Assembly: GCF_000722705.1 (NCBI RefSeq)
Contig: NZ_JPFW01000007.1
Location: forward strand, 124,001 to 188,000
Direction: 5' to 3'
DNA from: Streptococcus mitis
GTDB lineage: Bacteria > Bacillota > Bacilli > Lactobacillales > Streptococcaceae
Length of the DNA stretch: 64,000 nt
Shown here: positions 40,365 through 50,342 of the stretch, piece after piece
Layout of the letters: every line of letters begins with the position of its first letter
Position numbering within the stretch: position 1 is the first letter of the stretch
Program-made: the position numbers and the translations under genes
Notes under the pieces: model-generated
Seen by the model: the letters and a program-made list of their open reading frames with translations, nothing else
What the model was told of the DNA's origin: nothing
Databases searched by the model: none

Positions 40365-41102
40365 ATGAAAATGAAACAAATTAGTGATACAACTTTGAAA
40401 ATCACGATGTCTTTAGAGGATTTGATGGATCGAGGAATGGAGATCGCAGACTTTCTCGTTCCTCAAGAAAAAACAGAAGAGTTCTTTTATGCTATCTTGG
40501 ATGAGCTAGAGATGCCTGAGAGCTTTTTGGATACAGGCATGTTGAGCTTCCGTGTGACTCCAAAACCTGATAAGGTTGATGTCTTTGTAACCAAGTCAAA
40601 GATTGACCAAAATCTAGATTTTGAAGATTTATCGGATTTGCCAGACATGGAAGAATTGGCTCAGATGTCGCCAGATGAATTTATCAAAACTTTAGAAAAA
40701 AGCATCGCAGACAAAACCAAGGATGACATCGAAGCCATTCAATCTCTAGAGCAAGTAGAAGCCAAGGAAGAAGAGCAGGAGCAAGCTGAACAAGAAGTTG
40801 AGAACAAGAAAGAGCCTTACATCTACTACATCCTTTCTTTTTCTAAGTTAGCTGACTTGGTAGCTTTTGCTAAGACAGTGACTTTTGAGATGGAAACTTC
40901 TGAACTCTACAAAATGAACGAGCGCTATTATTTGACCATTTTAGTGGATATTGAAAATCATCCAAGTCCATATCCAGCTTGGCTGTTGGCTCGTATGCGC
41001 GAGTTTGCGGAAGATAGTGATATCAGTCGTTCAGTCTTACAAGAGTATGGCCAAGTCTTGATGAATCACGATGCAGTGATCAATCTGCAAAAGATTGGAT
41101 AA
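40365..41102 (+). CDS. mecA: Adaptor protein MecA
   Basis: MecA delivers substrates, including the competence sigma factor ComX in streptococci, to the ClpC-ClpP protease. The 245-residue protein has an N-terminal substrate-binding domain (MKMKQISDTTLKITMSLEDL), an acidic linker (EAKEEEQEQAEQEVEN, about residues 134-149) and a C-terminal Clp-binding domain (YIYYILSFSKLADLVAFAK onwards). I chose ATG 40365, because the ATG at 40350 lacks an RBS at a suitable distance. It is monocistronic between a promoter and a terminator. Confidence 0.93.
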   Translation: MKMKQISDTTLKITMSLEDLMDRGMEIADFLVPQEKTEEFFYAILDELEMPESFLDTGMLSFRVTPKPDKVDVFVTKSKIDQNLDFEDLSDLPDMEELAQMSPDEFIKTLEKSIADKTKDDIEAIQSLEQVEAKEEEQEQAEQEVENKKEPYIYYILSFSKLADLVAFAKTVTFEMETSELYKMNERYYLTILVDIENHPSPYPAWLLARMREFAEDSDISRSVLQEYGQVLMNHDAVINLQKIG

Positions 41103-41138
41103 TCATTTCTGGAAAATTATTTCTAGATTTTAGGAAGA

Positions 41139-41161
41139 GCGAATCGTTTGATTCGTTTTTT
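41139..41161 (+). terminator. Terminator of mecA
   Basis: CGAATC (41140-41145) pairs with GATTCG (41150-41155), followed by six Ts. Confidence 0.82.
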
Positions 41162-41213
41162 CTTTTCTAGACTGAAATAGTGATTTACTATAATAGGAAT
41201 TTTCACAAAATTC

Positions 41214-41222
41214 TGTTATAAT
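41214..41222 (+). promoter_or_regulatory. Extended -10 promoter of hom-thrB
   Basis: TGTTATAAT at 41214-41222, 31 bases before hom. Confidence 0.78.
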
Positions 41223-41253
41223 GGCTATATTAGAAAATTTCGAGGAGACAAAC

Positions 41254-42540
41254 ATGACAGTTAAAATTGCTTTACTAGGATTTGGTACCGTTGCAAGTGG
41301 CGTGCCTTTCCTCCTAAAGGAAAATGGAGAAAAAATCAATCAATCAGCACATTCAGAGATTGAAGTTGCTAAGGTATTGGTCAAGGATGAAGATGAAAAG
41401 AATCGCTTGCTTGCAGCAGGGAATGACTTTAACTTTGTAACCAATGTGGATGACATTTTGTCAGACCAAGATATTACCATCGTAGTGGAATTGATGGGGC
41501 GTATCGAACCAGCTAAAACCTTTATCACTCGTGCCTTGGAGGCTGGGAAACACGTTGTTACTGCCAATAAGGATCTTTTGGCTGTTCATGGCGCAGAATT
41601 GCTAGAAATCGCTAAAGCCAATAAGGTAGCACTTTACTACGAAGCAGCAGTAGCTGGGGGTATTCCAATTCTTCGTACTCTAGCAAATTCATTGGCTTCT
41701 GATAAAATCACTCGCGTATTGGGTGTAGTCAATGGAACTTCCAACTTCATGATGACCAAGATGGTGGAAGAAGGATGGTCTTACGATGATGCTCTTGCGG
41801 AAGCACAAAGACTAGGATTTGCAGAAAGTGACCCGACAAATGACGTAGATGGGATTGATGCAGCCTACAAGATGGTCATTTTGAGCCAATTTGCCTTTGG
41901 AATGAAGGTTGCCTTTGATGATGTAGCCCACAAGGGAATCCGCAACATCACACCAGAAGATGTAGCTGTAGCCCAAGAACTTGGCTATGTAGTGAAATTG
42001 GTTGGTTCTATTGAGGAAACTTTTTCAGGAATTGCTGCAGAAGTAACTCCAACCTTCCTACCTAAAGCGCACCCACTTGCTAGTGTGAATGGGGTAATGA
42101 ACGCTGTCTTTGTGGAATCTATCGGTATCGGTGAGTCTATGTACTACGGACCAGGTGCGGGTCAAAAACCAACTGCTACGAGTGTTGTAGCAGATATTGT
42201 CCGTATCGTTCGTCGTTTGAATGATGGTACCATTGGCAAAGACTTCAATGAATATAGCCGTGACTTGGTATTGGCAAATCCAGAAGATGTCAAAGCTAAT
42301 TACTACTTCTCAATCTTGGCTCCAGACTCAAAAGGTCAGGTCTTGAAATTGGCTGAAATCTTCAATGCCCAGGATATTTCCTTCAAGCAAATCCTCCAAG
42401 ATGGCAAAGAAGGTGATAAGGCGCGTGTTGTGATTATCACTCATAAGATTAATAAAGCCCAGCTTGAAAATGTTTCAACTGAATTGAAGAAGGTTTCAGA
42501 ATTTGACCTCTTGAATACCTTCAAGGTGCTAGGAGAATAA
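41254..42540 (+). CDS. hom: Homoserine dehydrogenase
   Basis: It reduces aspartate semialdehyde to homoserine. The 428-residue protein has the NAD(P) motif [11 protein letters not shown] (residues 7-17), the catalytic [21 protein letters not shown], and [20 protein letters not shown] with the substrate-binding residues. A C-terminal ACT domain starts at about residue 350. ATG 41254 has the RBS CGAGGAGA; an ATG at 41221 lies in the -10 box and was rejected. thrB follows after one base. Confidence 0.96.
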   Translation: MTVKIALLGFGTVASGVPFLLKENGEKINQSAHSEIEVAKVLVKDEDEKNRLLAAGNDFNFVTNVDDILSDQDITIVVELMGRIEPAKTFITRALEAGKHVVTANKDLLAVHGAELLEIAKANKVALYYEAAVAGGIPILRTLANSLASDKITRVLGVVNGTSNFMMTKMVEEGWSYDDALAEAQRLGFAESDPTNDVDGIDAAYKMVILSQFAFGMKVAFDDVAHKGIRNITPEDVAVAQELGYVVKLVGSIEETFSGIAAEVTPTFLPKAHPLASVNGVMNAVFVESIGIGESMYYGPGAGQKPTATSVVADIVRIVRRLNDGTIGKDFNEYSRDLVLANPEDVKANYYFSILAPDSKGQVLKLAEIFNAQDISFKQILQDGKEGDKARVVIITHKINKAQLENVSTELKKVSEFDLLNTFKVLGE

Positions 42541-42541
42541 G

Positions 42542-43411
42542 ATGAAGATTATCGTACCTGCAACCAGTGCTAATATCGGGCCAGGTTTTGACTCGGTTGG
42601 TGTAGCTGTAACCAAGTATCTTCAAATCGAGGTCTGCGAAGAACGTGATGAGTGGTTGATTGAACACCAGATTGGCAAATGGATTCCTCATGACGAGCGT
42701 AATCTCTTGCTCAAAATCGCCTTACAAATTGTACCAGACTTGCAACCAAGACGTTTGAAAATGACCAGTGATGTTCCCTTGGCGCGTGGTTTGGGTTCTT
42801 CTAGCTCTGTTATTGTTGCTGGGATTGAACTAGCCAACCAATTAGGCCAGCTCAACTTGTCAGACCATGAAAAATTGCAGTTAGCGACCAAGATTGAAGG
42901 GCATCCAGACAATGTGGCTCCAGCCATTTATGGTAATCTCGTTATTGCAAGTTCTGTTGATGGGCAAGTTTCAGCTATCGTAGCAGACTTCCCAGAGTGT
43001 GATTTCCTAGCCTACATTCCAAACTATGAATTGCGCACTCGAGACAGCCGTGGTGTCTTACCTAAAAAATTGTCCTATAAGGAAGCTGTTGCTGCCAGTT
43101 CTATCGCCAATGTGGCGGTTGCAGCTTTGTTAGCGGGAGATATGGTGACAGCTGGGCAAGCAATCGAGGGAGACCTCTTCCACGAGCGTTACCGTCAGGA
43201 CCTAGTGAGAGAATTTGCGACGATTAAACAAGTAGCCAAAGAGAATGGTGCCTATGCAACCTACCTCTCTGGTGCTGGACCAACAGTTATGGTCTTGGCT
43301 TCTCATGACAAGATGCCAACGATTAAGGCAGAATTGGAAAAGCAACCCTTCAAAGGAAAACTGCATGATTTGAAAGTTGATACCCAAGGTGTCCGTGTTG
43401 AAGCAAAATAA
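42542..43411 (+). CDS. thrB: Homoserine kinase
   Basis: It phosphorylates homoserine on the way to threonine. The 289-residue GHMP kinase has [17 protein letters not shown] (residues 5-21), the ATP loop [16 protein letters not shown] (about residues 80-95) and the C-terminal [12 protein letters not shown]. It is cotranscribed with hom and ends at a terminator. Confidence 0.96.
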   Translation: MKIIVPATSANIGPGFDSVGVAVTKYLQIEVCEERDEWLIEHQIGKWIPHDERNLLLKIALQIVPDLQPRRLKMTSDVPLARGLGSSSSVIVAGIELANQLGQLNLSDHEKLQLATKIEGHPDNVAPAIYGNLVIASSVDGQVSAIVADFPECDFLAYIPNYELRTRDSRGVLPKKLSYKEAVAASSIANVAVAALLAGDMVTAGQAIEGDLFHERYRQDLVREFATIKQVAKENGAYATYLSGAGPTVMVLASHDKMPTIKAELEKQPFKGKLHDLKVDTQGVRVEAK

Positions 43412-43418
43412 AGAATAG

Positions 43419-43467
43419 AGGATAGGATGGGGAAACTCTCGACCAGAGGGCTTCCTATCCTTTTTTT
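43419..43467 (+). terminator. Terminator of hom-thrB
   Basis: AGGATAGGA (43419-43427) pairs with TCCTATCCT (43453-43461), with a smaller CTCT/AGAG hairpin inside, followed by seven Ts. Confidence 0.82.
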
Positions 43468-43478
43468 GAAAAGAAGTT

Positions 43479-43639
43479 TATACTCAATGAAAATCAAAGA
43501 GCAAACTAGGATGCTAGTCGCAGGCTGCTCAAAACAGTGTTTTGAGGTTGTGGATAGAACTGACGAAGTTAGCTCAAAATACTGTTTTGAGGTTGCAGAT
43601 GTAAGCTGACGTGGTGTGAAGAGATTTTCGAAGAGTATT
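43479..43639 (-). repeat. BOX element, with two partial boxB modules
   Basis: Runs from TATACTCAATGAAAATC to TTTCGAAGAGTATT. The boxA end is shortened: AGATGTAAGCTGACGTGGTG replaces the usual CGGCAAGGCGACGCTGACG. It separates the thrB terminator from msrAB. Confidence 0.88.
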
Positions 43640-43669
43640 AGTTAAAAACTTGATAAAGGAGAAATAAAG

Positions 43670-44608
43670 ATGGCAGAAATTTATCTAGCAGGCGGTTGTT
43701 TTTGGGGCCTAGAGGAGTATTTTTCACGTATTTCTGGAGTGTTGGCAACTAGTGTTGGCTACGCTAATGGGCAAGTCGAAACGACCAATTATCAACTGCT
43801 TAAGGAAACAGACCATGCAGAGACGGTTCAAGTGATTTATGATGAGAAGACAGTGTCACTCAGAGAGATTTTACTTTATTATTTCCGAGTCATCGATCCT
43901 TTATCGATTAATCGACAAGGGAATGACCGTGGTCGCCAATATCGTACTGGGATTTATTACCAAGATGAAGCAGATTTGCCAGCTATCTACACGGTGGTGC
44001 AGGAGCAGGAGCGCATGCTTGGGCGAAAGATTACAGTAGAGGTGGAGAAACTACGTCATTACATTCTGGCTGAAGACTACCACCAAGAATATCTCAAGAA
44101 AAATCCTTCAGGTTACTGTCATATTGATGTGACGGATGCTGAGAAGCCATTGATTGACGCAGCAAATTATGAAAAGCCTAGTCAAGAGGTGTTAAAGGAA
44201 AGCTTAACTGAAGAGTCTTATCGTGTTACTCAAGAAGCTGCTACAGAAGCGCCGTTTAGTAATGCCTATGACCAAACTTTTGAAGAGGGCATTTATGTAG
44301 ACATTACGACGGGGGAGCCACTATTTTTTGCAAAGGATAAGTTTGCTTCAGGTTGTGGTTGGCCAAGTTTTAGCCGTCCAATTTCCAAGGAATTGGTTCA
44401 CTACTACAAAGATCTGAGCCATGGAATGGAGCGAATCGAGGTTCGTTCTCGGTCAGGAAATGCTCACTTGGGGCATGTTTTCACAGATGGACCTCGGGAG
44501 TTAGGTGGCCTTCGTTACTGTATCAATTCTGCCTCTTTACGCTTTGTGTCCAAGGATGAGATGGACGAAGCAGGATATGGCTATCTATTGCCATACTTAA
44601 ACAAATAA
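43670..44608 (+). CDS. msrAB: Bifunctional peptide-methionine sulfoxide reductase MsrA-MsrB
   Basis: It repairs oxidised methionine, both S and R sulfoxides. The 312-residue fusion has an MsrA domain ([11 protein letters not shown] at residues 8-18 with the catalytic Cys; residues 1-155) and an MsrB domain (about residues 170-310) with the zinc-site [21 protein letters not shown] and catalytic [13 protein letters not shown]. There is no signal peptide or lipid anchor, so this is the cytoplasmic type. RBS AAAGGAGAAA precedes ATG 43670. Confidence 0.95.
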   Translation: MAEIYLAGGCFWGLEEYFSRISGVLATSVGYANGQVETTNYQLLKETDHAETVQVIYDEKTVSLREILLYYFRVIDPLSINRQGNDRGRQYRTGIYYQDEADLPAIYTVVQEQERMLGRKITVEVEKLRHYILAEDYHQEYLKKNPSGYCHIDVTDAEKPLIDAANYEKPSQEVLKESLTEESYRVTQEAATEAPFSNAYDQTFEEGIYVDITTGEPLFFAKDKFASGCGWPSFSRPISKELVHYYKDLSHGMERIEVRSRSGNAHLGHVFTDGPRELGGLRYCINSASLRFVSKDEMDEAGYGYLLPYLNK

Positions 44609-44613
44609 AATTG

Positions 44614-44640
44614 AGAGGGTGGGAGTTCCCCACTTTCTTC
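44614..44640 (+). terminator. Weak terminator after msrAB
   Basis: GGTGGG/CCCCAC stem with a short loop and a T-rich tail (TTTCTTCATTT). Confidence 0.5.
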
Positions 44641-44668
44641 ATTTCCAGAATACGCATAGAAGGGATTT

Positions 44669-46393
44669 ATGAAAAACTTATTACTATACTTCAAACCCTA
44701 CATCAAAGAATCAATTCTAGCACCCTTGTTCAAGTTATTAGAAGCTGTGTTTGAACTCTTGGTTCCCATGGTGATTGCAGGAATTGTTGACCAATCCTTG
44801 CCCCAGAGAGATCAAGGGCATCTCTGGATGCAGATTGGTCTGCTCCTTATCTTTGCAGTCATTGGCGTTTTAGTGGCCTTGGTAGCTCAGTTTTATTCAG
44901 CCAAGGCAGCGGTTGGGTTTACCAAAGAACTGACAAACGACCTTTATCGTCATATTCTTTCCTTACCTAAGAACAGTAGAGACCGTCTGACAACTTCGAG
45001 CTTGGTGACTCGCTTGACTTCGGACACCTATCAGATTCAGACTGGTATCAATCAATTCCTGCGTCTCTTTTTACGAGCACCTATTATCGTTTTTGGTGCC
45101 ATTTTTATGTCCTATCGCATCTCGGCTGAGCTGACTTTCTGGTTCTTGGTCATGGTTGTGATTTTGACCATTATCATTGTAGGCCTTTCTCGGCTGGTCA
45201 ATCCTCTCTACAGTAGTCTCAGAAAGAAAACGGACCAACTGGTTCAGGAAACACGCCAGCAATTACAAGGGATGCGGGTTATTCGTGCTTTTGGTCAAGA
45301 AAAACGAGAGTTACAGATTTTTCAAACCCTTAACCAAGTCTATGCTCGATTGCAAGAAAAGACGGGTTTCTGGTCTAGTTTGTTAACACCTCTGACTTAT
45401 CTGATTGTTAATGGAACTCTTCTCATCATCATCTGGCAGGGCTATATTTCGATTCAAGAAGGTTTACTCAGTCAAGGCGCCCTGATTGCTCTTATCAACT
45501 ATCTCTTACAGATTTTGGTGGAATTGGTCAAATTAGCCATGCTGATCAATTCTCTCAACCAGTCCTATATCTCAGCCAAGCGAATCGAAGAAGTCTTTGC
45601 TGAAGCTTCAGAAGATATTCACTCAGAGTTAGAAGAAAAGCAAGCTACCAGTGATCAGGTTTTACAAGTCCAAGAACTGACCTTTACCTATCCTGATGCG
45701 GCCCAGCCTTCTCTGAGAGACATTTCCTTTAATATGAAGCAAGGGCAAAGCCTTGGTATCATTGGGGGAACGGGTTCTGGTAAATCAAGCTTGGTGCAAG
45801 TCTTACTTGGACTTTACCCAGCAGACAAGGGGAGCATTGACCTTTATCGAGATGGACGTAGTCCTCTTAATCTTGAGCAGTGGCGGTCTTGGATTGCCTA
45901 TGTACCCCAAAAGGTCGAACTTTTTAAGGGAACTATTCGTTCTAACTTGACTTTAGGTTTCAATCAAGAAGTGACTAACCAGGAACTCTGGCAGGCCTTG
46001 GAGATTGCGCAAGCTAAGGATTTTGTCAGTGAAAAGGAAGGGCTCTTGGATGCCCTAGTTGAGGCAGGAGGACGAAATTTCTCAGGTGGACAAAGACAAA
46101 GGTTGTCTATTGCTCGAGCAGTCTTGCGCCAAGCTTCATTTCTCATCCTAGATGATGCTACCTCGGCCCTTGATACCATCACTGAGTCCAAGCTCTTGAA
46201 AGCTATTCGAGAAAATTTGCCAAATACGAGCTTAATTTTGATTTCTCAAAGAACATCGACTTTACAGATGGCTGACCAGATTCTCCTCTTGGAAAAAGGT
46301 GAGTTACTAGCTGTTGGCAAGCATGAGGATTTGATGCAAACTAGTCAAGTCTATCGTGAAATCAATACATCCCAACATGGAAAGGAGGATTAA
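44669..46393 (+). CDS. ABC exporter half-transporter, subunit with the degenerate ATP site
   Basis: The 574-residue half-transporter has six membrane helices (residues 15-300) and an ATPase domain with Walker A GGTGSGKSSL, signature FSGGQRQRLS, Walker B LILDDATSALD and SQRTSTL at the switch position. The catalytic Glu after Walker B is Asp and the H-loop His is Gln, so this subunit carries the non-hydrolysing halves. The partner downstream has the complementary pattern. Together they match LmrCD/BmrCD-type heterodimeric multidrug exporters. The substrate is unknown. Confidence 0.9.
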   Translation: MKNLLLYFKPYIKESILAPLFKLLEAVFELLVPMVIAGIVDQSLPQRDQGHLWMQIGLLLIFAVIGVLVALVAQFYSAKAAVGFTKELTNDLYRHILSLPKNSRDRLTTSSLVTRLTSDTYQIQTGINQFLRLFLRAPIIVFGAIFMSYRISAELTFWFLVMVVILTIIIVGLSRLVNPLYSSLRKKTDQLVQETRQQLQGMRVIRAFGQEKRELQIFQTLNQVYARLQEKTGFWSSLLTPLTYLIVNGTLLIIIWQGYISIQEGLLSQGALIALINYLLQILVELVKLAMLINSLNQSYISAKRIEEVFAEASEDIHSELEEKQATSDQVLQVQELTFTYPDAAQPSLRDISFNMKQGQSLGIIGGTGSGKSSLVQVLLGLYPADKGSIDLYRDGRSPLNLEQWRSWIAYVPQKVELFKGTIRSNLTLGFNQEVTNQELWQALEIAQAKDFVSEKEGLLDALVEAGGRNFSGGQRQRLSIARAVLRQASFLILDDATSALDTITESKLLKAIRENLPNTSLILISQRTSTLQMADQILLLEKGELLAVGKHEDLMQTSQVYREINTSQHGKED

Positions 46394-46394
46394 C

Positions 46395-48143
46395 ATGAGA
46401 CGACAAACTGCAAACCAGACTCTCAAACGTTTAGCCGTAGATTTAGCAAGCCATCCCTTCCTCCTTTTCCTAGCCTTTCTAGGAACTATTGCCCAAGTTG
46501 GCTTATCAATTTACCTACCTATCTTGATTGGGCAGGTCATCGACCAAGTTCTAGTGGCTGGTTCATCACCAGTTTTTTGGCAGATTTTCATCCACATGAT
46601 TTTAGTAGTCATAGGAAATACTCTGGTACAATGGGTAAATCCTCTTCTTTATAATCGCCTAATCTTCTCTTATACCAGAGACTTGCGAGAGCGAATCATC
46701 TATAAGCTCCATCGTTTGCCGATTGCTTTTGTGGATCGGCAAGGCAGTGGAGAGATGGTCAGTCGTGTGACCACAGACATAGAACAGTTGACAGCTGGTT
46801 TGACCATGATTTTTAACCAATTTTTCATTGGTGTTTTGATGATTTTGGTTAGTATTCTAGCCATGCTTCAGATTCATCTCCTCATGACTCTCTCGGTCTT
46901 GCTCTTAACACCTCTGTCTATGGTCATTTCACGCTTCATTGCCAAGAGATCCTATCATCTCTTTCAGAAGCAGACAGAGACTAGGGGGATTCAAACTCAG
47001 CTGATTGAAGAGTCAATTAGCCAGCAGACCATTATCCAGTCTTTTAATGCTCAGGAAGAATTTATAAATAGACTGCGTGAGGCTAATGACAATTACGCAG
47101 GCTATTCTCAGTCAGCCATTTTTTATTCTTCAACGGTTAATCCTTCGACTCGCTTTGTCAATGCGCTTATTTATGCTCTTCTTGCTGGAGTAGGAGCTTA
47201 TCGTATCATGATGGGTTCAACCTTGACAATCGGGCGTTTAGTGACCTTTTTAAACTATGTTCAGCAGTATACCAAGCCCTTTAACGATATTTCTTCAGTT
47301 CTAGCTGAGTTGCAAAGTGCTCTGGCTTGTGCAGAGCGCGTCTATGCTGTCTTAGAAAGTCCTGAGGTGGCTGAAACAGGTAAGGAAGTCTTGACAAGTG
47401 ACCAAGTTAAGGGAGCTATTTCCTTTAAACAGGTCTCTTTTGGCTACAATCCAGAAAAAATCTTGATTAAGGAGTTGTCTATTGATATTCCAGCTGGTAG
47501 CAAGGTAGCCATTGTTGGTCCGACAGGTGCTGGGAAATCAACTCTTATCAATCTTCTCATGCGTTTTTACCCTATTAACTCAGGAGATATCTTGCTAGAT
47601 GGCCGTTCCATTTACGACTATACCCGAGCATCATTGAGACAGCAGTTTGGGATGGTGCTACAAGAAACCTGGCTCAAGCAAGGGACTATTCATGACAATA
47701 TTGCCTTTGGAAATCCTGATGCCAGTCGGGAGCAAGTGATTGCTGCTGCCAAAGCAGCCAATGCAGACTTTTTTATCCAACAGTTGCCACAGGGCTATGA
47801 TACCAAGTTGGAAAATGCAGGAGAATCTCTCTCTGTTGGGCAAGCCCAGCTCTTGACCATCGCCCGAGTCTTTCTAGCTATCCCTAAGATTCTTATCTTA
47901 GACGAGGCAACTTCATCCATTGATACGCGGACAGAAGTGCTAGTACAGGATGCCTTTGCTAAACTCATGAAGGGGCGCACTAGCTTTATCATTGCCCACC
48001 GCTTGTCAACTATTCAGGATGCAGATTTGATTCTTGTCTTGGTGGATGGTGACATTGTTGAGTATGGGAACCATCAGGACCTTATGGATAGGAAGGGCAA
48101 GTATTATCAAATGCAGCAAGCAGCAGCTTTTAGCTCAGAATAA
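46395..48143 (+). CDS. ABC exporter half-transporter, catalytic subunit
   Basis: The 582-residue partner has six membrane helices and an ATPase domain with Walker A GPTGAGKST, Q-loop VLQETWL, Walker B ILILDEATSSID with catalytic Glu, and H-loop IIAHRLST. Its signature reads LSVGQAQ instead of LSGGQ. ATG 46395 follows AAAGGAGG and lies one base after the preceding stop; an earlier ATG (46356) overlaps the upstream gene and was rejected. The operon ends at a terminator. Confidence 0.9.
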   Translation: MRRQTANQTLKRLAVDLASHPFLLFLAFLGTIAQVGLSIYLPILIGQVIDQVLVAGSSPVFWQIFIHMILVVIGNTLVQWVNPLLYNRLIFSYTRDLRERIIYKLHRLPIAFVDRQGSGEMVSRVTTDIEQLTAGLTMIFNQFFIGVLMILVSILAMLQIHLLMTLSVLLLTPLSMVISRFIAKRSYHLFQKQTETRGIQTQLIEESISQQTIIQSFNAQEEFINRLREANDNYAGYSQSAIFYSSTVNPSTRFVNALIYALLAGVGAYRIMMGSTLTIGRLVTFLNYVQQYTKPFNDISSVLAELQSALACAERVYAVLESPEVAETGKEVLTSDQVKGAISFKQVSFGYNPEKILIKELSIDIPAGSKVAIVGPTGAGKSTLINLLMRFYPINSGDILLDGRSIYDYTRASLRQQFGMVLQETWLKQGTIHDNIAFGNPDASREQVIAAAKAANADFFIQQLPQGYDTKLENAGESLSVGQAQLLTIARVFLAIPKILILDEATSSIDTRTEVLVQDAFAKLMKGRTSFIIAHRLSTIQDADLILVLVDGDIVEYGNHQDLMDRKGKYYQMQQAAAFSSE

Positions 48144-48171
48144 GCCTTTCTATTTTGAAATCTTATGGACG

Positions 48172-48198
48172 AAAAAAGTTGCCTTCGGGTGACTTTTT
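48172..48198 (+). terminator. Terminator of the ABC exporter operon
   Basis: AAAAAAGTTGCC and GGTGACTTTTTT around a stable TTCG loop (48183-48186). Confidence 0.82.
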
Positions 48199-48207
48199 TG
48201 TTACAAT
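48199..48207 (+). promoter_or_regulatory. Extended -10 promoter of the deaminase gene
   Basis: TGTTACAAT at 48199-48207, immediately after the terminator T run. Confidence 0.6.
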
Positions 48208-48257
48208 AGCTAGAAAAATTATTCGCTATAAATTGTCTTTTAGAAAAGGAGCCTAGA

Positions 48258-49517
48258 ATGAAAGTCTATCAGCATGTAAATATCGTGACTTGTGACCAAG
48301 ATTTCCATGTTTATCTGGATGGAATCTTAGCAATTAAGGATTCTCAAATCATCTATGTCGGTCAAGAGAAGCCAGAGGTTTTAGTGCAAGCTGAGCAGAT
48401 TATAGACTATCAGGGAGCCTGGATCATGCCTGGATTGGTCAATTGTCACACCCATTCTGCTATGACAGGCTTGCGAGGAATTCGGGATGACAGCAATCTC
48501 CATGAATGGCTCAATGACTATATCTGGCCAGCAGAAGCTGAGTTTACTCCAGACATGACTACCAAGGCGGTCAAAGAAGCTCTGACAGAGATGCTCCAGT
48601 CAGGAACAACAACCTTTAATGATATGTATAATCCCAATGGTGTGGATATTGAACGGATTTATCAGGCAGTGAAAACTTCCAAGATGCGTTGCTATTTCTC
48701 ACCGACTCTTTTTTCTTCAGAGGCAGAGACAACTGCTGAGACCATAAGTAAAACTCGAGCAATTATTGAGGAAATTATTGGATATGAAAATCCAAATTTC
48801 AAGGTTATGGTAGCCCCACATTCTCCCTACAGCTGTAGTAAAGATTTACTGGAAGCGAGTTTGGATTTGGCAAAAGAACTGAATATTCCCATCCATATCC
48901 ATGTGGCTGAGACCAAGGAGGAATCAGGAATTATCCTGAAACGCTACGGCAAACGCCCCCTTGCTTTTCTAGAAGAACTGGGTTACTTAGATCATCCGTC
49001 CGTCTTTGCTCATGGGGTAGAATTAAACGAGCGAGAAATTGAGCGCTTGGTATCCTCTCAAGTGGCTATTGCCCACAATCCTATCAGTAACCTCAAACTG
49101 GCATCAGGAATTGCTCCAATTATCCAGATCCAAAAAGCGGGTGTGGCTGTGGGAATTGCGACAGATTCAGTTGCTTCCAACAACAACCTTGATATGTTTG
49201 AGGAAGGACGGACTGCAGCCCTCCTTCAGAAGATGAAAAGTGGAGATGCCAGCCAATTTCCTATCGAAACAGTTCTCAAGGCTCTGACAATCGAAGGGGC
49301 TAAGGTTCTAGGAATGGAAAATCAGATAGGAAGTCTAGAAGTTGGTAAGCAGGCAGATTTTCTGGTTATTCAACCACAGGGGAAAATCCATCTCCAACCC
49401 CAAGAAAATATGCTCTCTCATCTGGTTTATGCAGTCAAATCTAGTGATGTAGATGATGTTTATATCGCTGGAGAACAGGTCGTTAAGCAAGGTCAAGTCC
49501 TGACAGTAGAACTTTAA
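48258..49517 (+). CDS. TRZ/ATZ family amidohydrolase (MTA/SAH deaminase type)
   Basis: The 419-residue metal-dependent hydrolase has NCHTHSAMTGLRG (HxH, about residues 62-74), HVAETKEE (third His), FAHGVELN (fourth region) and ATDSVASNN with the metal Asp. The closest characterised relatives deaminate 5'-methylthioadenosine and S-adenosylhomocysteine; other members act on guanine or s-triazines. The annotation of MTA/SAH deaminase is therefore by family only. It is monocistronic with RBS AAAAGGAG. Confidence 0.85.
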   Translation: MKVYQHVNIVTCDQDFHVYLDGILAIKDSQIIYVGQEKPEVLVQAEQIIDYQGAWIMPGLVNCHTHSAMTGLRGIRDDSNLHEWLNDYIWPAEAEFTPDMTTKAVKEALTEMLQSGTTTFNDMYNPNGVDIERIYQAVKTSKMRCYFSPTLFSSEAETTAETISKTRAIIEEIIGYENPNFKVMVAPHSPYSCSKDLLEASLDLAKELNIPIHIHVAETKEESGIILKRYGKRPLAFLEELGYLDHPSVFAHGVELNEREIERLVSSQVAIAHNPISNLKLASGIAPIIQIQKAGVAVGIATDSVASNNNLDMFEEGRTAALLQKMKSGDASQFPIETVLKALTIEGAKVLGMENQIGSLEVGKQADFLVIQPQGKIHLQPQENMLSHLVYAVKSSDVDDVYIAGEQVVKQGQVLTVEL

Positions 49518-49558
49518 AAGAAAAATCACGAAAAATTTTAAAAAAGTTTGCAAAAATC

Positions 49559-49587
49559 TTGCATTCTTTTTTTAACTATGCTATACT
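49559..49587 (+). promoter_or_regulatory. Promoter of rplJ-rplL
   Basis: TTGCAT (49559-49564), 17 bases, TGCTATACT with the -10 TATACT at 49582-49587. Confidence 0.85.
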
Positions 49588-49593
49588 TATATA

Positions 49594-49755
49594 CGGTTTG
49601 AAAAAACTGCCTAAGACAGTAGGGGAGCTCGACTCATAAGGATCCTACCGAGGACAAAACGTATCATGTAAAAAGAAGCGTATTGTACTTTCGTGTCTAG
49701 GTTTGGGCGCGTTTTTCTTTTGGAAAAATTTCCCCAAGCAAAATAATAACGGAGG
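49594..49755 (+). ncRNA. Ribosomal protein L10 leader
   Basis: The 5' untranslated region of rplJ has the order expected of the L10 leader: CTGCCTAAGACAGTAGGGGAG, CTCGACTCATAAGGATCCTACCGAGG, a long AAGAAGCG/GCGCG stem and a T-rich tract. Known leaders of this type bind the L10(L12)4 complex and repress their own synthesis. The boundaries are estimated from the promoter and the rplJ RBS (GGAGGTGA at 49751-49758). Confidence 0.85.
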
Positions 49756-49766
49756 TGAACACACTA

Positions 49767-50267
49767 ATGAGTGAAGCAATTATTGCTAAGAAAGCGGAAC
49801 TAGTTGACGTAGTAGCTGAGAAAATGAAATCTGCTGCATCTATCGTCGTTGTAGACGCTCGTGGTTTGACAGTTGAGCAAGATACAGTTCTTCGTCGTGA
49901 GCTTCGTGGAAACGAAGTTGAGTATAAAGTCATTAAAAACTCAATCTTGCGTCGTGCAGCTGAAAAAGCTGGTCTTGAAGATCTTGCATCAGTATTTGTT
50001 GGACCATCTGCAGTAGCATTTTCTAACGAAGATGTTATCGCACCAGCGAAAATCTTGAACGACTTTTCTAAAAACGCTGAAGCACTTGAAATCAAAGGTG
50101 GTGCAATCGAAGGCGCTGTCGCATCTAAAGAAGAGATTATTGCTCTTGCAACTCTTCCAAACCGCGAAGGACTTCTTTCTATGCTCCTTTCTGTACTTCA
50201 AGCGCCAGTGCGCAACGTTGCTCTTGCAGTCAAAGCGGTTGCAGACAACAAAGAAGACGCAGCTTAA
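49767..50267 (+). CDS. rplJ: Ribosomal protein L10
   Basis: It forms the base of the ribosomal stalk and binds 23S rRNA and L7/L12 dimers. The 166-residue protein begins [19 protein letters not shown], has the central [15 protein letters not shown], and ends in the L7/L12-binding helix. ATG 49767 fits the RBS GGAGG; a GTG at 49755 overlaps that RBS and was rejected. It is autoregulated through the leader and followed by rplL. Confidence 0.96.
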   Translation: MSEAIIAKKAELVDVVAEKMKSAASIVVVDARGLTVEQDTVLRRELRGNEVEYKVIKNSILRRAAEKAGLEDLASVFVGPSAVAFSNEDVIAPAKILNDFSKNAEALEIKGGAIEGAVASKEEIIALATLPNREGLLSMLLSVLQAPVRNVALAVKAVADNKEDAA

Positions 50268-50342
50268 TTTTAAGCTACGCAGCGTAGCCTAGCTACGAAA
50301 AAATCTATTATAAATTTAAAAACATATTTGGAGGAAATAACA

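Noticed and set aside
41181-41196. A second TATAAT-like box upstream of hom (around 41189)
   Set aside because: It has no matching -35, and the extended -10 at 41214-41222 is closer and better.
43427-43609. Open frame of 60 codons around the thrB terminator and BOX
   Set aside because: It consists of a terminator arm and repeat sequence.
50270-50300. Short GCTACGCAGCGTAGC repeats between rplJ and rplL as a terminator or CRISPR-like array
   Set aside because: It is only one small palindrome with no T run and no regularly spaced repeats; it is probably an mRNA processing or stability hairpin.
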